DNA from: Sphingomonas kaistensis
Lineage (GTDB): Bacteria; Pseudomonadota; Alphaproteobacteria; Sphingomonadales; Sphingomonadaceae
NCBI RefSeq assembly: GCF_036884275.1
Contig: NZ_CP145607.1
Location: 1,971,001 to 2,035,000 of the forward strand
Reading direction: 5' to 3'
Length of the DNA stretch: 64,000 bases
Shown piece by piece: positions 56,407 through 64,000 of the stretch. Under the pieces are notes generated by a model. The model made no database searches, was not told the origin of the DNA, and worked only from the letters and a program-made list of their open reading frames with translations. Numbering within the stretch: the first letter of the stretch is position 1; each line of letters begins with the position of its first letter. A program made the position numbers and the translations under genes.

Positions 56407-58707
56407 TTACGCCGCCCGGCGCGCGGTGCGGATCTGCAGACGCTGCACCAGTTCACGCACGCCCATCGGTCGTCCGATCGCAAAACCCTGGGCTACGTCG
56501 CAGCGTAGCTGGCGCAGATCATCAAGGCACTGCTGGTCCTCGACTCCTTCGGCCACGACCGTTCGGCCAAGGGAGTGCGCAAGGGCAATCGTCGATTGGA
56601 CCATGATGAGGTCGGACCGATTGACCCGCATGGATTTGACGAAGCTTTGGTCGATCTTGATCTCGCTCGCTGGAATCTTCTTCAGATACTCCAGCGTCGA
56701 CAGACCCGTACCATAATCGTCGATCGCGATCTTGACGCCGAGATCGCGCATGGCGCCCAAGGTCGCCAATCCACTTTCCGCATCCTGCAACGAAGCGGTT
56801 TCGGTCAGTTCAAGGGTAAGGCGGGCAGGGGCAAGGCCGTGAGCCTTCAGCATGGCCTCAACCCGGGTCAGAAGATTGCGATCGACCAGCAGGCGGGCAG
56901 ACAAGTTCACCGCTACCTGAAAGTCGATCCCGCGCCGGTTGATTGCGGCGCCTGAACTGATTGCGCGGTCGAGAACGAAGTCGGTGAGCTTGCCGATCCT
57001 GCCGTTGGCTTCGGCGGCGGCAACGAATTCGCTCGGGCTGATCGGACCCTTTTGCGGGTGGGTCCATCGCGCCAACGCTTCCGCCCCGACGATACGCCCG
57101 GACTTGATGTCGAGCTGGGGCTGGTAGGCGAGCCACACTTCGCCATGGTCGATCGCCTGGTCGAGTTCGCCGAGCAGCGACATGCGCCAGTTCACTTCCT
57201 CCTGACGGGCGGGATCGTGAAGCTTCCAGCGCAGGCCTTCGGTCCAGGCTTCATCGGCCGCCAGAATGGCGCTGCCGATGCGATTGGGGAGGGTTCGGGC
57301 GACACCCAGTTCAACGCCAAAGGACAAGGCAACATCGATCTGACGTCCCGACACGTGTACCGGAGACCGAAACATCGCGTGCAGTGCTTCAAGGTGGTTG
57401 CCGATGGGCGCGCCATTCGGAACGGTCCATGCAAAGGTACCATCGTCGCCTTGATGAAGATCGTTGCGAGCGCCGGCCGAAATGCGCGCGACGACCTGGC
57501 GATAAGCGTCCTCCTGTTCCGCTTCGGTCAGGGCACTGCAGATCTCGGCATGGTTGTGGATCTTGGCCAGAACAAGCGACCGATCGATTTTGCCCGAGGT
57601 CCGAAGCGCCGCAAAATTCGGGAGGCCGGTCTGCTCATGCACGCGTCCACGTTTCTTGAAGCGAAAAAAGGCAAGCCGGCTAGCGACGATCCCGATCATC
57701 AGCAGGCCCGGAACCACTTCCAGCGTGATCAGCGACCGTTCGAGCTCAATCGGCGCGAACAGCAGCGTTAAGGCAGTGGCGATCAGGACAGCGGGTCCGA
57801 TCTTGGGACGTCGAGCGAAAATCGCGCAAAGGGAGGCGAGCAGCGCAAGTAACATCGCAGGTCCGCCGCCGAGGTCGACCGGCGTCCCGCGCTTCAGTGT
57901 CTCGGCCGCGATGATCTGGACATAGGCTCCCGCCATCCGGCCCCAACCGGGGATCCAGAACTGGTCACCCAGCTGATCGGCGTTGAGACCGATGATGATC
58001 TGCTTGCCTTTAAGTGCGTCAGGCTTGAGCTTTCCTGTCAGGAGGTCAGATGCCGAATGATAAGGTACCGTCTGCGGCTTGACCGAGTAATCGATCCAGA
58101 AATCCCGGTCAGGTTCAGTCAGGCGCTTGGCAAGGCTCGCCGCAAAGGTGGGTACGACCTTCTTGTCGATCTCGGCTGACAGGGTCGAAGTCCAGATCGC
58201 GCCCTTGAAGTCGTAAACAGTGGAAATGCTGGCCGTACGCGCATCGCGGCGGAACACGGGAAGGGGCCTCGTTGCCGGGACATACAAGTCAGTCGACGTT
58301 CCAAGAACGTGACGATCAGCCAGTACCACTCGTCCCGATTTCTTGAGGGCTTTTGCAAAGACCCGGTCGTCGGAAGGCTTCGACGGACTGTCGTAGATGA
58401 TATCGAGGTGGATGTCCTCGGCGCCGCCTTCGCTTGCGAGCCGGACTAAATCGGCCTGCACGGTTCGCGGCCAGGGCCAGACGCCGATCTCTGAAAGGCT
58501 CTTGTCGTCGATGCCCAGGAAGACGATGTCGCCGCTGGCACTGATAGTGTGAAATGAGTTACGAGCTGTCTGCAAAACTTTTTCGAGCGGATAGCTGAGC
58601 TGGAGCGCCCAGACGAGCAGGGAAGCACCGAGCGCTCCCAGCAACAGCCGCCATGGCCGCTGCCGTTCCCTGTTCTTGCTGGCGAATTCCGAGCCCATTC
58701 GTTCCAT
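56407..58707 (-). CDS. CHASE2-GGDEF(degenerate)-EAL cyclic-di-GMP protein
   Basis: About 766 residues from ATG 58707; the frame continues upstream. CHASE2 sensor (DIVFLGIDDKSLSEIGVWPW, about 50) with membrane helices after it (LLALLASLCAIFARR and others, about 295-375), then a GGDEF-like domain in which GGDEF has become GDDGTFAW, so it is probably not a cyclase, and an EAL domain with EALAR, ELTETASL, IDDYGTG, KIDQSFVKS and AEGVE. All main EAL metal and catalytic residues appear present, so it is probably a c-di-GMP phosphodiesterase sensing an extracellular signal. Divergent from the transhydrogenase genes. Confidence 0.9.
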   Translation of the reverse strand: MERMGSEFASKNRERQRPWRLLLGALGASLLVWALQLSYPLEKVLQTARNSFHTISASGDIVFLGIDDKSLSEIGVWPWPRTVQADLVRLASEGGAEDIHLDIIYDSPSKPSDDRVFAKALKKSGRVVLADRHVLGTSTDLYVPATRPLPVFRRDARTASISTVYDFKGAIWTSTLSAEIDKKVVPTFAASLAKRLTEPDRDFWIDYSVKPQTVPYHSASDLLTGKLKPDALKGKQIIIGLNADQLGDQFWIPGWGRMAGAYVQIIAAETLKRGTPVDLGGGPAMLLALLASLCAIFARRPKIGPAVLIATALTLLFAPIELERSLITLEVVPGLLMIGIVASRLAFFRFKKRGRVHEQTGLPNFAALRTSGKIDRSLVLAKIHNHAEICSALTEAEQEDAYRQVVARISAGARNDLHQGDDGTFAWTVPNGAPIGNHLEALHAMFRSPVHVSGRQIDVALSFGVELGVARTLPNRIGSAILAADEAWTEGLRWKLHDPARQEEVNWRMSLLGELDQAIDHGEVWLAYQPQLDIKSGRIVGAEALARWTHPQKGPISPSEFVAAAEANGRIGKLTDFVLDRAISSGAAINRRGIDFQVAVNLSARLLVDRNLLTRVEAMLKAHGLAPARLTLELTETASLQDAESGLATLGAMRDLGVKIAIDDYGTGLSTLEYLKKIPASEIKIDQSFVKSMRVNRSDLIMVQSTIALAHSLGRTVVAEGVEDQQCLDDLRQLRCDVAQGFAIGRPMGVRELVQRLQIRTARRAA

Positions 58708-58847
58708 GTGTCCGAGAAAGGTTATTAATTCGGAAACTGCAGTCGGGTGAACGACACATGGGCTGCCAGCGAACGCCGCGCTTTTTGCGCTTAGCAGCGC
58801 GGCTCGGCTGTGCCACACAGGGCTCTGCGCACCTGAGGGGAGGGCTT

Positions 58848-59135
58848 GTGGACTTTATTTCCATTCTGTCGATCTTCGTCCTGAGCTGTTTCGTCGGCTA
58901 TTACGTCGTCTGGTCGGTGACCCCGGCGTTGCACACGCCGCTGATGGCGGTGACCAACGCCATCTCCTCCGTGATCATTGTCGGCGCCCTGATCGCGGCC
59001 GCGGCGGCCGGAAGCGTGGTCGCCAAGTGGCTTGGCTTGCTCGCAGTGGTGCTGGCCAGCATCAACATCTTTGGCGGCTTTGCGGTGACCAGCCGGATGC
59101 TATCCATGTACAAGAAGAAGGAGCGGCCCGAATGA
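58848..59135 (+). CDS. pntAB: NAD(P) transhydrogenase subunit alpha, membrane part (PntAB)
   Basis: 95 residues from GTG 58848, with GGGGAGGG just upstream. Three or four helices (DFISILSIFVLSCFVGYYVV, AISSVIIVGALIAAAAAGSV, LGLLAVVLASINIFGGFAVT), ending MYKKKERPE. It is the separate alpha2 subunit found in alphaproteobacteria such as Rhodospirillum. The stop overlaps the pntB start (ATGA). The usual alpha1 (NAD-binding) gene in front of it is missing: the upstream region is only 140 bases and then the EAL gene begins. Confidence 0.92.
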   Translation: MDFISILSIFVLSCFVGYYVVWSVTPALHTPLMAVTNAISSVIIVGALIAAAAAGSVVAKWLGLLAVVLASINIFGGFAVTSRMLSMYKKKERPE

Positions 59136-60589
59136 GCTTTCCCGCCGTTCCCGACGCCGCCGTGCTGCACGAAACCCCGGCCTGGGTGATGCTCGCCTAC
59201 CTCGTGGCGGGCGTGTGCTTCATCTTGGCTCTACGCGGCCTGTCCAGCCCGTCGACCAGCCAGCGCGGCAATCGCTTCGGCATGATCGGCATGGCCATCG
59301 CCGTGGTGACGACGCTGGCCACCCACGACATCGCCAGCTTGCCCGAGATCGCCGGGGCCATCGCGATCGGTGGCGTCATCGGGATCGTGACCGCGCGGCG
59401 GATCGCGATGACCGACATGCCCCAGCTGGTCGCAGCGTTCCACAGCCTCGTCGGCCTTGCCGCAGTGCTGGTCGGTGCCGCCGCCTTCCTCAACCCCGAA
59501 GCGTTCGGGATCGCGACCCGCATCACGCCGATTGCGGAGCCCTCGTTCCTGATGATCAATCCGGTCAGCCGTATCGAGCTCGGGCTCGGCGTGGCGATCG
59601 GCGCCATCACCTTTTCCGGGTCGGTGATCGCGTTCCTGAAGCTCAACGGCAACATGGGCGGCGCGCCGATCCTGCTGCCTGGGCGCCACGTGCTCAATCT
59701 CGGCACCTTGCTCGCGATCCTCGGGCTGGTCGCCTACTTTACCCAGGACCAGGCGCCGTGGGTGTTCTGGACCATTCTCGCGCTGAGCTTCGCGATCGGC
59801 TTTCTGCTGATCATTCCGATCGGCGGCGCGGACATGCCGGTCGTGGTGTCCATGCTCAACAGCTATTCGGGCTGGGCGGCGGCGGCGATGGGTTTCACGC
59901 TGCACAACAGCGCCATGATCATTACCGGTGCGCTGGTCGGAAGCTCGGGCGCGATCCTCAGCTACATCATGTGCCGGGCGATGAACCGCAGCTTCATCAG
60001 CGTCATCGCCGGCGGCTTCGGTGCCGTCACCTCATCCGGTGGCGGCGAAATCATCGACCGTCCCTATAAGCGCGGCTCGGCCGAGGACGCCGCCTTCCTG
60101 ATGAAGCAGGCCGACCAGGTCGTCATCGTGCCGGGCTACGGCATGGCGGTAGCGCAGGCACAGCACATCCTGCGGGAGATGGCCGACCAGCTGAAGAAGG
60201 AAGGGGTAAAGGTCAAATATGCCATCCACCCCGTGGCGGGCCGGATGCCCGGGCATATGAACGTGCTGCTGGCCGAAGCGAATGTACCTTATGACGAGGT
60301 GTTCGAGCTCGAGGACATCAACAGCGAGTTCGCGCAGACGGACGTGGCCTTCGTAATTGGTGCCAATGACGTCACCAATCCGGCGGCCAAGACCGACAAG
60401 AGCTCTCCGATCTACGGCATGCCCGTGCTCGACGTCGAAAAGGCGCGGACGGTCCTGTTCATCAAGCGCTCGATGGGGGGCGCTGGCTATGCGGGCGTCG
60501 ACAACGAGCTCTTCTACCGCGACAACACGATGATGCTGCTGGCCGACGCCAAGAAGATGGTCGAGGAGATCGTTAAGGCACTCGCCTGA
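59132..60589 (+). CDS. pntB: NAD(P) transhydrogenase subunit beta (PntB)
   Basis: 485 residues from ATG 59132. Membrane helices occupy the first 270 residues (LNSYSGWAAAAMGFTLHNSA carries the proton-path His region), and the NADP-binding domain has VVIVPGYGMAVAQAQHILRE, HPVAGRMPGHMNVLLAEA and IGANDVTNPAAKTD. The complex uses the proton gradient to move hydride from NADH to NADP. It would need an alpha1 subunit encoded elsewhere. Confidence 0.96.
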   Translation: MSFPAVPDAAVLHETPAWVMLAYLVAGVCFILALRGLSSPSTSQRGNRFGMIGMAIAVVTTLATHDIASLPEIAGAIAIGGVIGIVTARRIAMTDMPQLVAAFHSLVGLAAVLVGAAAFLNPEAFGIATRITPIAEPSFLMINPVSRIELGLGVAIGAITFSGSVIAFLKLNGNMGGAPILLPGRHVLNLGTLLAILGLVAYFTQDQAPWVFWTILALSFAIGFLLIIPIGGADMPVVVSMLNSYSGWAAAAMGFTLHNSAMIITGALVGSSGAILSYIMCRAMNRSFISVIAGGFGAVTSSGGGEIIDRPYKRGSAEDAAFLMKQADQVVIVPGYGMAVAQAQHILREMADQLKKEGVKVKYAIHPVAGRMPGHMNVLLAEANVPYDEVFELEDINSEFAQTDVAFVIGANDVTNPAAKTDKSSPIYGMPVLDVEKARTVLFIKRSMGGAGYAGVDNELFYRDNTMMLLADAKKMVEEIVKALA

Positions 60590-60772
60590 CCAGCCGTCCT
60601 CACGCCGGAAGCAACGCTTTGTCGCCGCGCCACAACAGTCCATCTTTGCCGCGTTAAACTGCTCCAGAATCTCGGGTAACCGGCTTGCCGACCGTGGCCT
60701 TCTGCGAGACAAGAAGTTCGTTAACTGTTTGTCGCCGCACGAAAGGACGCGGCGGGGCGAGGGGACGAATAC

Positions 60773-61498
60773 GTGAAGAAGCTCGGGATCGTTGGCGGGG
60801 CGAGCTGGAACAGCACGGCGCTCTACTACGAGCATATCAACAAGGGCGTCGCCGCGCGGCTTGGCGGTCTGCATAGCGCCCGACTGGTCATCGAAAGCCT
60901 CGATTGCGAGGACGATTATGCCGCCTTCCATCGCCGCGGCGACTGGGCGGGTGGTGAAAAGGTGGTGATCGAAGCCTGCGAGCGGCTGCGCGATGCGGGC
61001 GCCGAGGGGCTGATCCTCACCTCCAACACAATGCACAAGCATTATGACGCGGTCGCAGCCGCGATGGAGCTGCCGGTGCTGCACATCGGGGAAGCCGCGG
61101 CGGAGCGCATCGCCGCCGATGGCCGCCGCACCGTCGCATTGCTCGGCACACGGGTGACCATGACCGAACCGCATGTCCGCCGTCATTTCGAAGCACGCGG
61201 AATCAAACTGGCGCCGATCGAGGAAAGCTGGATCGGCGAAGTCGACCGCATCATCTACGAGGAACTGGCCGCGGGCCGGGTGGTGCGAGAGAGCCAGCGC
61301 AAGCTCAAGACGCTGATCACCGAGCTCGGCAAGAAACGGGTCGAGGCGATCGTTCTGGGCTGCACCGAGCTCGTTTTGGCCGTGGATCCGCGCGCCAACG
61401 TGCTGCCGGTCTATGACACGACCGCTATTCATGCGCGCAAGGCCGTCGAGTGGATCCTGTCCGATCTTGAGGATGGCAAGATCGCCGCAGCGGCTTAA
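60773..61498 (+). CDS. Aspartate/glutamate racemase family enzyme
   Basis: 241 residues from GTG 60773 with GGGGACG as ribosome site. Racemase fold (KKLGIVGGASWNSTALYYEH). The first active-site position holds Thr83 (LILTSNTMHK) in place of the usual Cys, and the second is Cys197 (VLGCTELV). The same Thr83/Cys197 pair at the same numbers is known in the E. coli L-aspartate/glutamate racemase (YgeA), so it is an L-specific racemase rather than inactive. It could supply D-aspartate or D-glutamate or degrade D-amino acids. Confidence 0.88.
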   Translation: MKKLGIVGGASWNSTALYYEHINKGVAARLGGLHSARLVIESLDCEDDYAAFHRRGDWAGGEKVVIEACERLRDAGAEGLILTSNTMHKHYDAVAAAMELPVLHIGEAAAERIAADGRRTVALLGTRVTMTEPHVRRHFEARGIKLAPIEESWIGEVDRIIYEELAAGRVVRESQRKLKTLITELGKKRVEAIVLGCTELVLAVDPRANVLPVYDTTAIHARKAVEWILSDLEDGKIAAAA

Positions 61499-61591
61499 GC
61501 CGTCCTACAGAGCGATTGCGAATTGGGAACAGGTGCGATAGGCCACCGTTACGAGGCAATTATCGATGATTGCTTGGGTAGAGGTGAGCAT

Positions 61592-61714
61592 ATGAAGAAG
61601 GTCTGGAACAAGCCGGAGCTGCGACGCCTTGTCGCCGGTGCAGCTGAGTCGCGGCTCAAGGCCGGACGCACGGACTCCACCCCGAACGGGAATGGCGGCC
61701 TCAACTTCAGCTGA
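61592..61714 (+). CDS. Candidate RiPP (lasso-type) precursor peptide
   Basis: 40 codons from ATG 61592 with GAGGTGAG upstream. Start MKKVWNKPEL, then RRLVAGAAES; this is the W/Y-x-x-P-x-L leader motif that lasso B1 proteins bind. The C-terminal half is Gly/Asn-rich and ends GGLNFS. The only acidic residue that could close a lasso ring is Asp28; ring starts at Ser20 (9 residues), Arg21 (8) or Leu22 (7) would reach it. The conserved Thr at leader position -2 is absent. The C-terminal serine matches the phosphorylated site of paeninodin. The last 23 bases overlap the cyclase gene. Confidence 0.6.
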   Translation: MKKVWNKPELRRLVAGAAESRLKAGRTDSTPNGNGGLNFS

Positions 61715-63584
61715 CGATCTGTCCGGGTTGACGGGCGCGGCAAGCCCGCGATCTGGTTCCTCCTTAGATTTTTCGATCCGCGCCTGTGTCGCAGAAACAC
61801 CGGCGCGATCATCTTTTTCCGTCGATATCGCGGGCTCTGCGATGCTGGAGTGGCGTGTCCTGCGCCTGCCGGACCAGTCGCAAGTCCTGTTCGTCAGGCG
61901 TTGCGAGCTCGGGACTGATCTCAGCGCGATGACTGACGAGGGTCTGGCGCAGGCGCTACGGCGCTGGCCCGACGTTATCAGCGATGGCTTTGTCGTCATC
62001 GGCAAAGGGGCTGCATGGCAGGTCACGCTTGCGCCGGCCTCTTCCTTCGATCTCTTTGCGACCTTGGACGAAGACGGCAGCCTCTTGCTTGCAAGCACGG
62101 TCGCCACGCTGCTCGAGCAACGTCGTTCACACGAGAGGCTCAATCTCGATGCCCTCGCCGATCGATTCGCCGGCGCCCTCACCGTGGACAGCGCCGATAC
62201 GGTGGCTCCGGGCGTCAAACGGATCATCGGGGGACACGAGGTCAGAGCCGGCGGCGGACAGCTTGCGGTCAGCCGTTGGTGGGAGCCACGCCGGCTGGCA
62301 ATCCACCGTGACCTCACCTTGAAGCGGGCTGGAGCAGATCTTCGCCGGATTGCCGAAGAGGTGGTTCGCCGCAACCTTCCCGCCGAGGGTCCGGTCGGCG
62401 TGCATCTCAGTGGCGGGCGTGACAGCAGCGTCCTGTGCGCGCTCACCGCCCGCCAGCTTGCGGGTCAAGACCGGACGGTTCACGCCCTGACTGCCCTACC
62501 GTGCGCGAACCTTCCGGAAGCGGACGACTATTACCAGTTCGATGAAGGGGCCGCCGCCGCCGCGACCGCCGCTCGCTACCACAACGTCGAGCATCATCTA
62601 TTCCGGCCAAAGCCGCTGCCGCTCGCGCGTATCCTCGATGAGCTTCATCGCCAGATTGGCGAGCCGATTCATCAGCCAGTGTCTTTGGGCTGGATATGGC
62701 CTCAACTCGCGCGTTGCGCGGAGCTCGGCCTTCCGGCGCTCCTGACGGGGGACAGTGGGAACTTCACGGTCAGCGCCGGCGGTCTTCTCAATCTGTCCGA
62801 TGTCTGGCGCGAGGAAGGTCTACTTCACTGGATTCGCACCAGCGCGACGATCGCTCGCACGGACGGCGTCACGATGCGCGACCTCGTGCGGGAGAGTTTC
62901 GGCGGATCGCTCCCGCTGCCGCTGTACCAAGCGGGGCGCAAGCGGGGGCAGCCGGCAATCCTCGCCAATGACTTCCTCTTCGTCCGAGGGGCCTTGCGCG
63001 GCAAGCTCCTCGCGATCTCCGCTGGCAGGGAGGATCCCCGCCCGCCGGCGTCCGCTCGTTCCCTGATCCAGGAGATCGCGGCCAATCGCTGCAATCCCAT
63101 GCCATTGGGCAGGTTCGAATTCGGCGTCGAATTGCTTGCGCCTTGGAACGACAGGACATTGTTCGAGCTGATTTTGTCGGTGCCAAGCTCGATGCTCGCC
63201 AGCGCTCCTGATCGGCGGCTGCTGTTCGACGAGGCATTCATGGATCTGGTGCCCGATGACGTCATGAGGCCAAGCAAGCGAGGTCAGCAGAATGTCGATT
63301 TCCATGCGGCAGTCGAGCGCCTCGACCTGGAAACCGCCGTGGAGCGCTATCGCGCCTCGGCCCAGTGCCGCGAGGTGATCGATCTCGATCGCTTGGGCGA
63401 CGCTGCCGCTCGCTGGCCGACCGAGCGTCGCACCGACATGCGCCACCTGTCCTACTGGATCGGGCAATTCCTCCCGGCCCTGTCGCTCGCCAGCTATCTC
63501 AACAGCCTGGATTTCCCCGCCTCTGGTGCTTCCGCAAAAAGCCCCGAACGCCTACATGCGGGGCATGAACCGCACACCGGCTGA
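61692..63584 (+). CDS. Asparagine-synthetase-like protein, probable lasso macrolactam cyclase
   Basis: 630 residues from ATG 61692, overlapping the peptide stop; an in-frame ATG at 61842 (MLEWRVLRL) is an alternative start. The ATP-pyrophosphatase motif [15 protein letters not shown] lies at about residue 239, and [15 protein letters not shown] at about 350 is the variant seen in lasso cyclases rather than AsnB. The N-terminal part lacks a Cys for glutaminase, so no ammonia transfer from glutamine is expected. It would adenylate a side-chain carboxylate and close an amide ring. No B1 (leader-binding) or B2 (protease) gene is adjacent. uvrC overlaps its 3' end by 20 bases. Confidence 0.75.
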   Translation: MAASTSADDLSGLTGAASPRSGSSLDFSIRACVAETPARSSFSVDIAGSAMLEWRVLRLPDQSQVLFVRRCELGTDLSAMTDEGLAQALRRWPDVISDGFVVIGKGAAWQVTLAPASSFDLFATLDEDGSLLLASTVATLLEQRRSHERLNLDALADRFAGALTVDSADTVAPGVKRIIGGHEVRAGGGQLAVSRWWEPRRLAIHRDLTLKRAGADLRRIAEEVVRRNLPAEGPVGVHLSGGRDSSVLCALTARQLAGQDRTVHALTALPCANLPEADDYYQFDEGAAAAATAARYHNVEHHLFRPKPLPLARILDELHRQIGEPIHQPVSLGWIWPQLARCAELGLPALLTGDSGNFTVSAGGLLNLSDVWREEGLLHWIRTSATIARTDGVTMRDLVRESFGGSLPLPLYQAGRKRGQPAILANDFLFVRGALRGKLLAISAGREDPRPPASARSLIQEIAANRCNPMPLGRFEFGVELLAPWNDRTLFELILSVPSSMLASAPDRRLLFDEAFMDLVPDDVMRPSKRGQQNVDFHAAVERLDLETAVERYRASAQCREVIDLDRLGDAAARWPTERRTDMRHLSYWIGQFLPALSLASYLNSLDFPASGASAKSPERLHAGHEPHTG

Positions 63585-64000
63585 CCGACCGGATCACCCC
63601 CGCGCGACCGAACGCTTCAACGAAGACGCTGCTACCTTTACCGTCAAAGGGGGAGGGGAGGCGCCTGACATCGAAGCGGGCGTCGCCGCCATCCGCAATG
63701 TCGTGAAGACCTTGCCGGTGCGTCCAGGTGTCTACCGGATGCAGGATGCACGGGGTGAGGTACTCTACGTCGGCAAGGCGCGGGCGCTGAAGAACCGGGT
63801 TACCAATTACACCCAGGTCACGCGGCTCTCGAAGCGCTTGCAGCGAATGGTGTCGCAGACGCGGTCGATGACGATCGTCACGACCAATACCGAAGCCGAA
63901 GCGCTGCTTCTCGAAGCCCAGCTGATCAAGCGGTTTCGTCCGCCCTACAACGTGCTGCTGCGCGATGACAAAAGCTTCCCTTTCATCCTCCTGCGCGAGG
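63565..64000 (+). CDS. uvrC: Excinuclease ABC subunit UvrC (5' part)
   Basis: Translation from ATG 63565 to the window end gives a 40-residue leader and then the GIY-YIG nuclease domain: [30 protein letters not shown] and [20 protein letters not shown], followed by [20 protein letters not shown]. UvrC makes both incisions in nucleotide excision repair. It overlaps the cyclase gene by 20 bases and is cut by the window edge. Confidence 0.96.
   Translation, partial: MNRTPADRPDHPRATERFNEDAATFTVKGGGEAPDIEAGVAAIRNVVKTLPVRPGVYRMQDARGEVLYVGKARALKNRVTNYTQVTRLSKRLQRMVSQTRSMTIVTTNTEAEALLLEAQLIKRFRPPYNVLLRDDKSFPFILLRE

Noticed and set aside
61592-61714. Calling the peptide a classical lasso peptide
   Set aside because: The Thr at leader position -2 is missing, only one acidic acceptor exists and no B1/B2 genes are adjacent, so the class is left open.

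Overview
The window is a chromosomal segment of a high-GC alphaproteobacterium, most likely a member of Sphingomonadales (Sphingomonas/Sphingomicrobium-like). The evidence is the strong GC3 bias, a CckA-pathway phosphotransferase of ChpT type, an rluD-rpoH pair, an S9 protein with a long acidic alanine-rich extension, many prolyl-peptidase and alpha/beta-hydrolase type enzymes, and the gene order around dxs-tlyA-tspO. It is almost fully coding. I see one tRNA (Gln), no rRNA, no insertion sequence, no prophage and no CRISPR array.

Layout. Positions 1-5976 hold the right end of an exopolysaccharide/O-antigen locus: UDP-sugar epimerase (cut by the window edge), Wza-like export lipoprotein, Wzz/BY-kinase co-polymerase, a TPR-like membrane protein and an O-antigen-ligase-type protein. 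At 5966-7977 a PF14907-type nucleotidyltransferase and an HprK-like serine kinase are divergently arranged. From 7871 to 20795 follow a transporter/HAD/symporter operon, an EF-G paralogue, YihY, an esterase, rpoH, rluD, chpT, a thioredoxin-reductase-like flavoprotein, and trmD-rplS. From 20856 to 39187 there are two peptidases, asd, a GFA protein, rplM-rpsI, ctaA-cutA, a zinc-linked group (merC with a Zur-like operator, a TMEM175 channel, a Zur/Fur regulator), dxs-tlyA-tspO, ubiK, ybjN-like, proC, ilvE and an MHS transporter. From 39245 to 55680 come tRNA-Gln, clpX, ffh, rpsP-rimM, a compact chemotaxis operon (cheA-W-Y-B-R), an amidase, ettA, alaS and a KefB-like antiporter. The right end (55767-64000) has a DUF2945 protein, a probable 20-residue protein, a CHASE2-EAL phosphodiesterase, pntAB-pntB without the first alpha subunit, an aspartate/glutamate racemase, a short peptide gene overlapping an asparagine-synthetase-like gene, and the start of uvrC.

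How genes work together. The left genes would export and polymerise a surface polysaccharide under tyrosine-kinase control. The che genes form a complete signalling core but no receptor or flagellar gene is present here. The most unusual material is the pair at 61592-63584: a 40-residue peptide with a lasso-type leader motif (W-x-x-P-x-L), only one possible acidic ring acceptor and a C-terminal serine, translationally coupled to a lasso-cyclase-type asparagine synthetase. The HprK-like kinase and nucleotidyltransferase at the other end of the window are the two families that tailor C-terminal serine in paeninodin-type lasso peptides. A functional connection across about 54 kb is my inference, not something the sequence proves.
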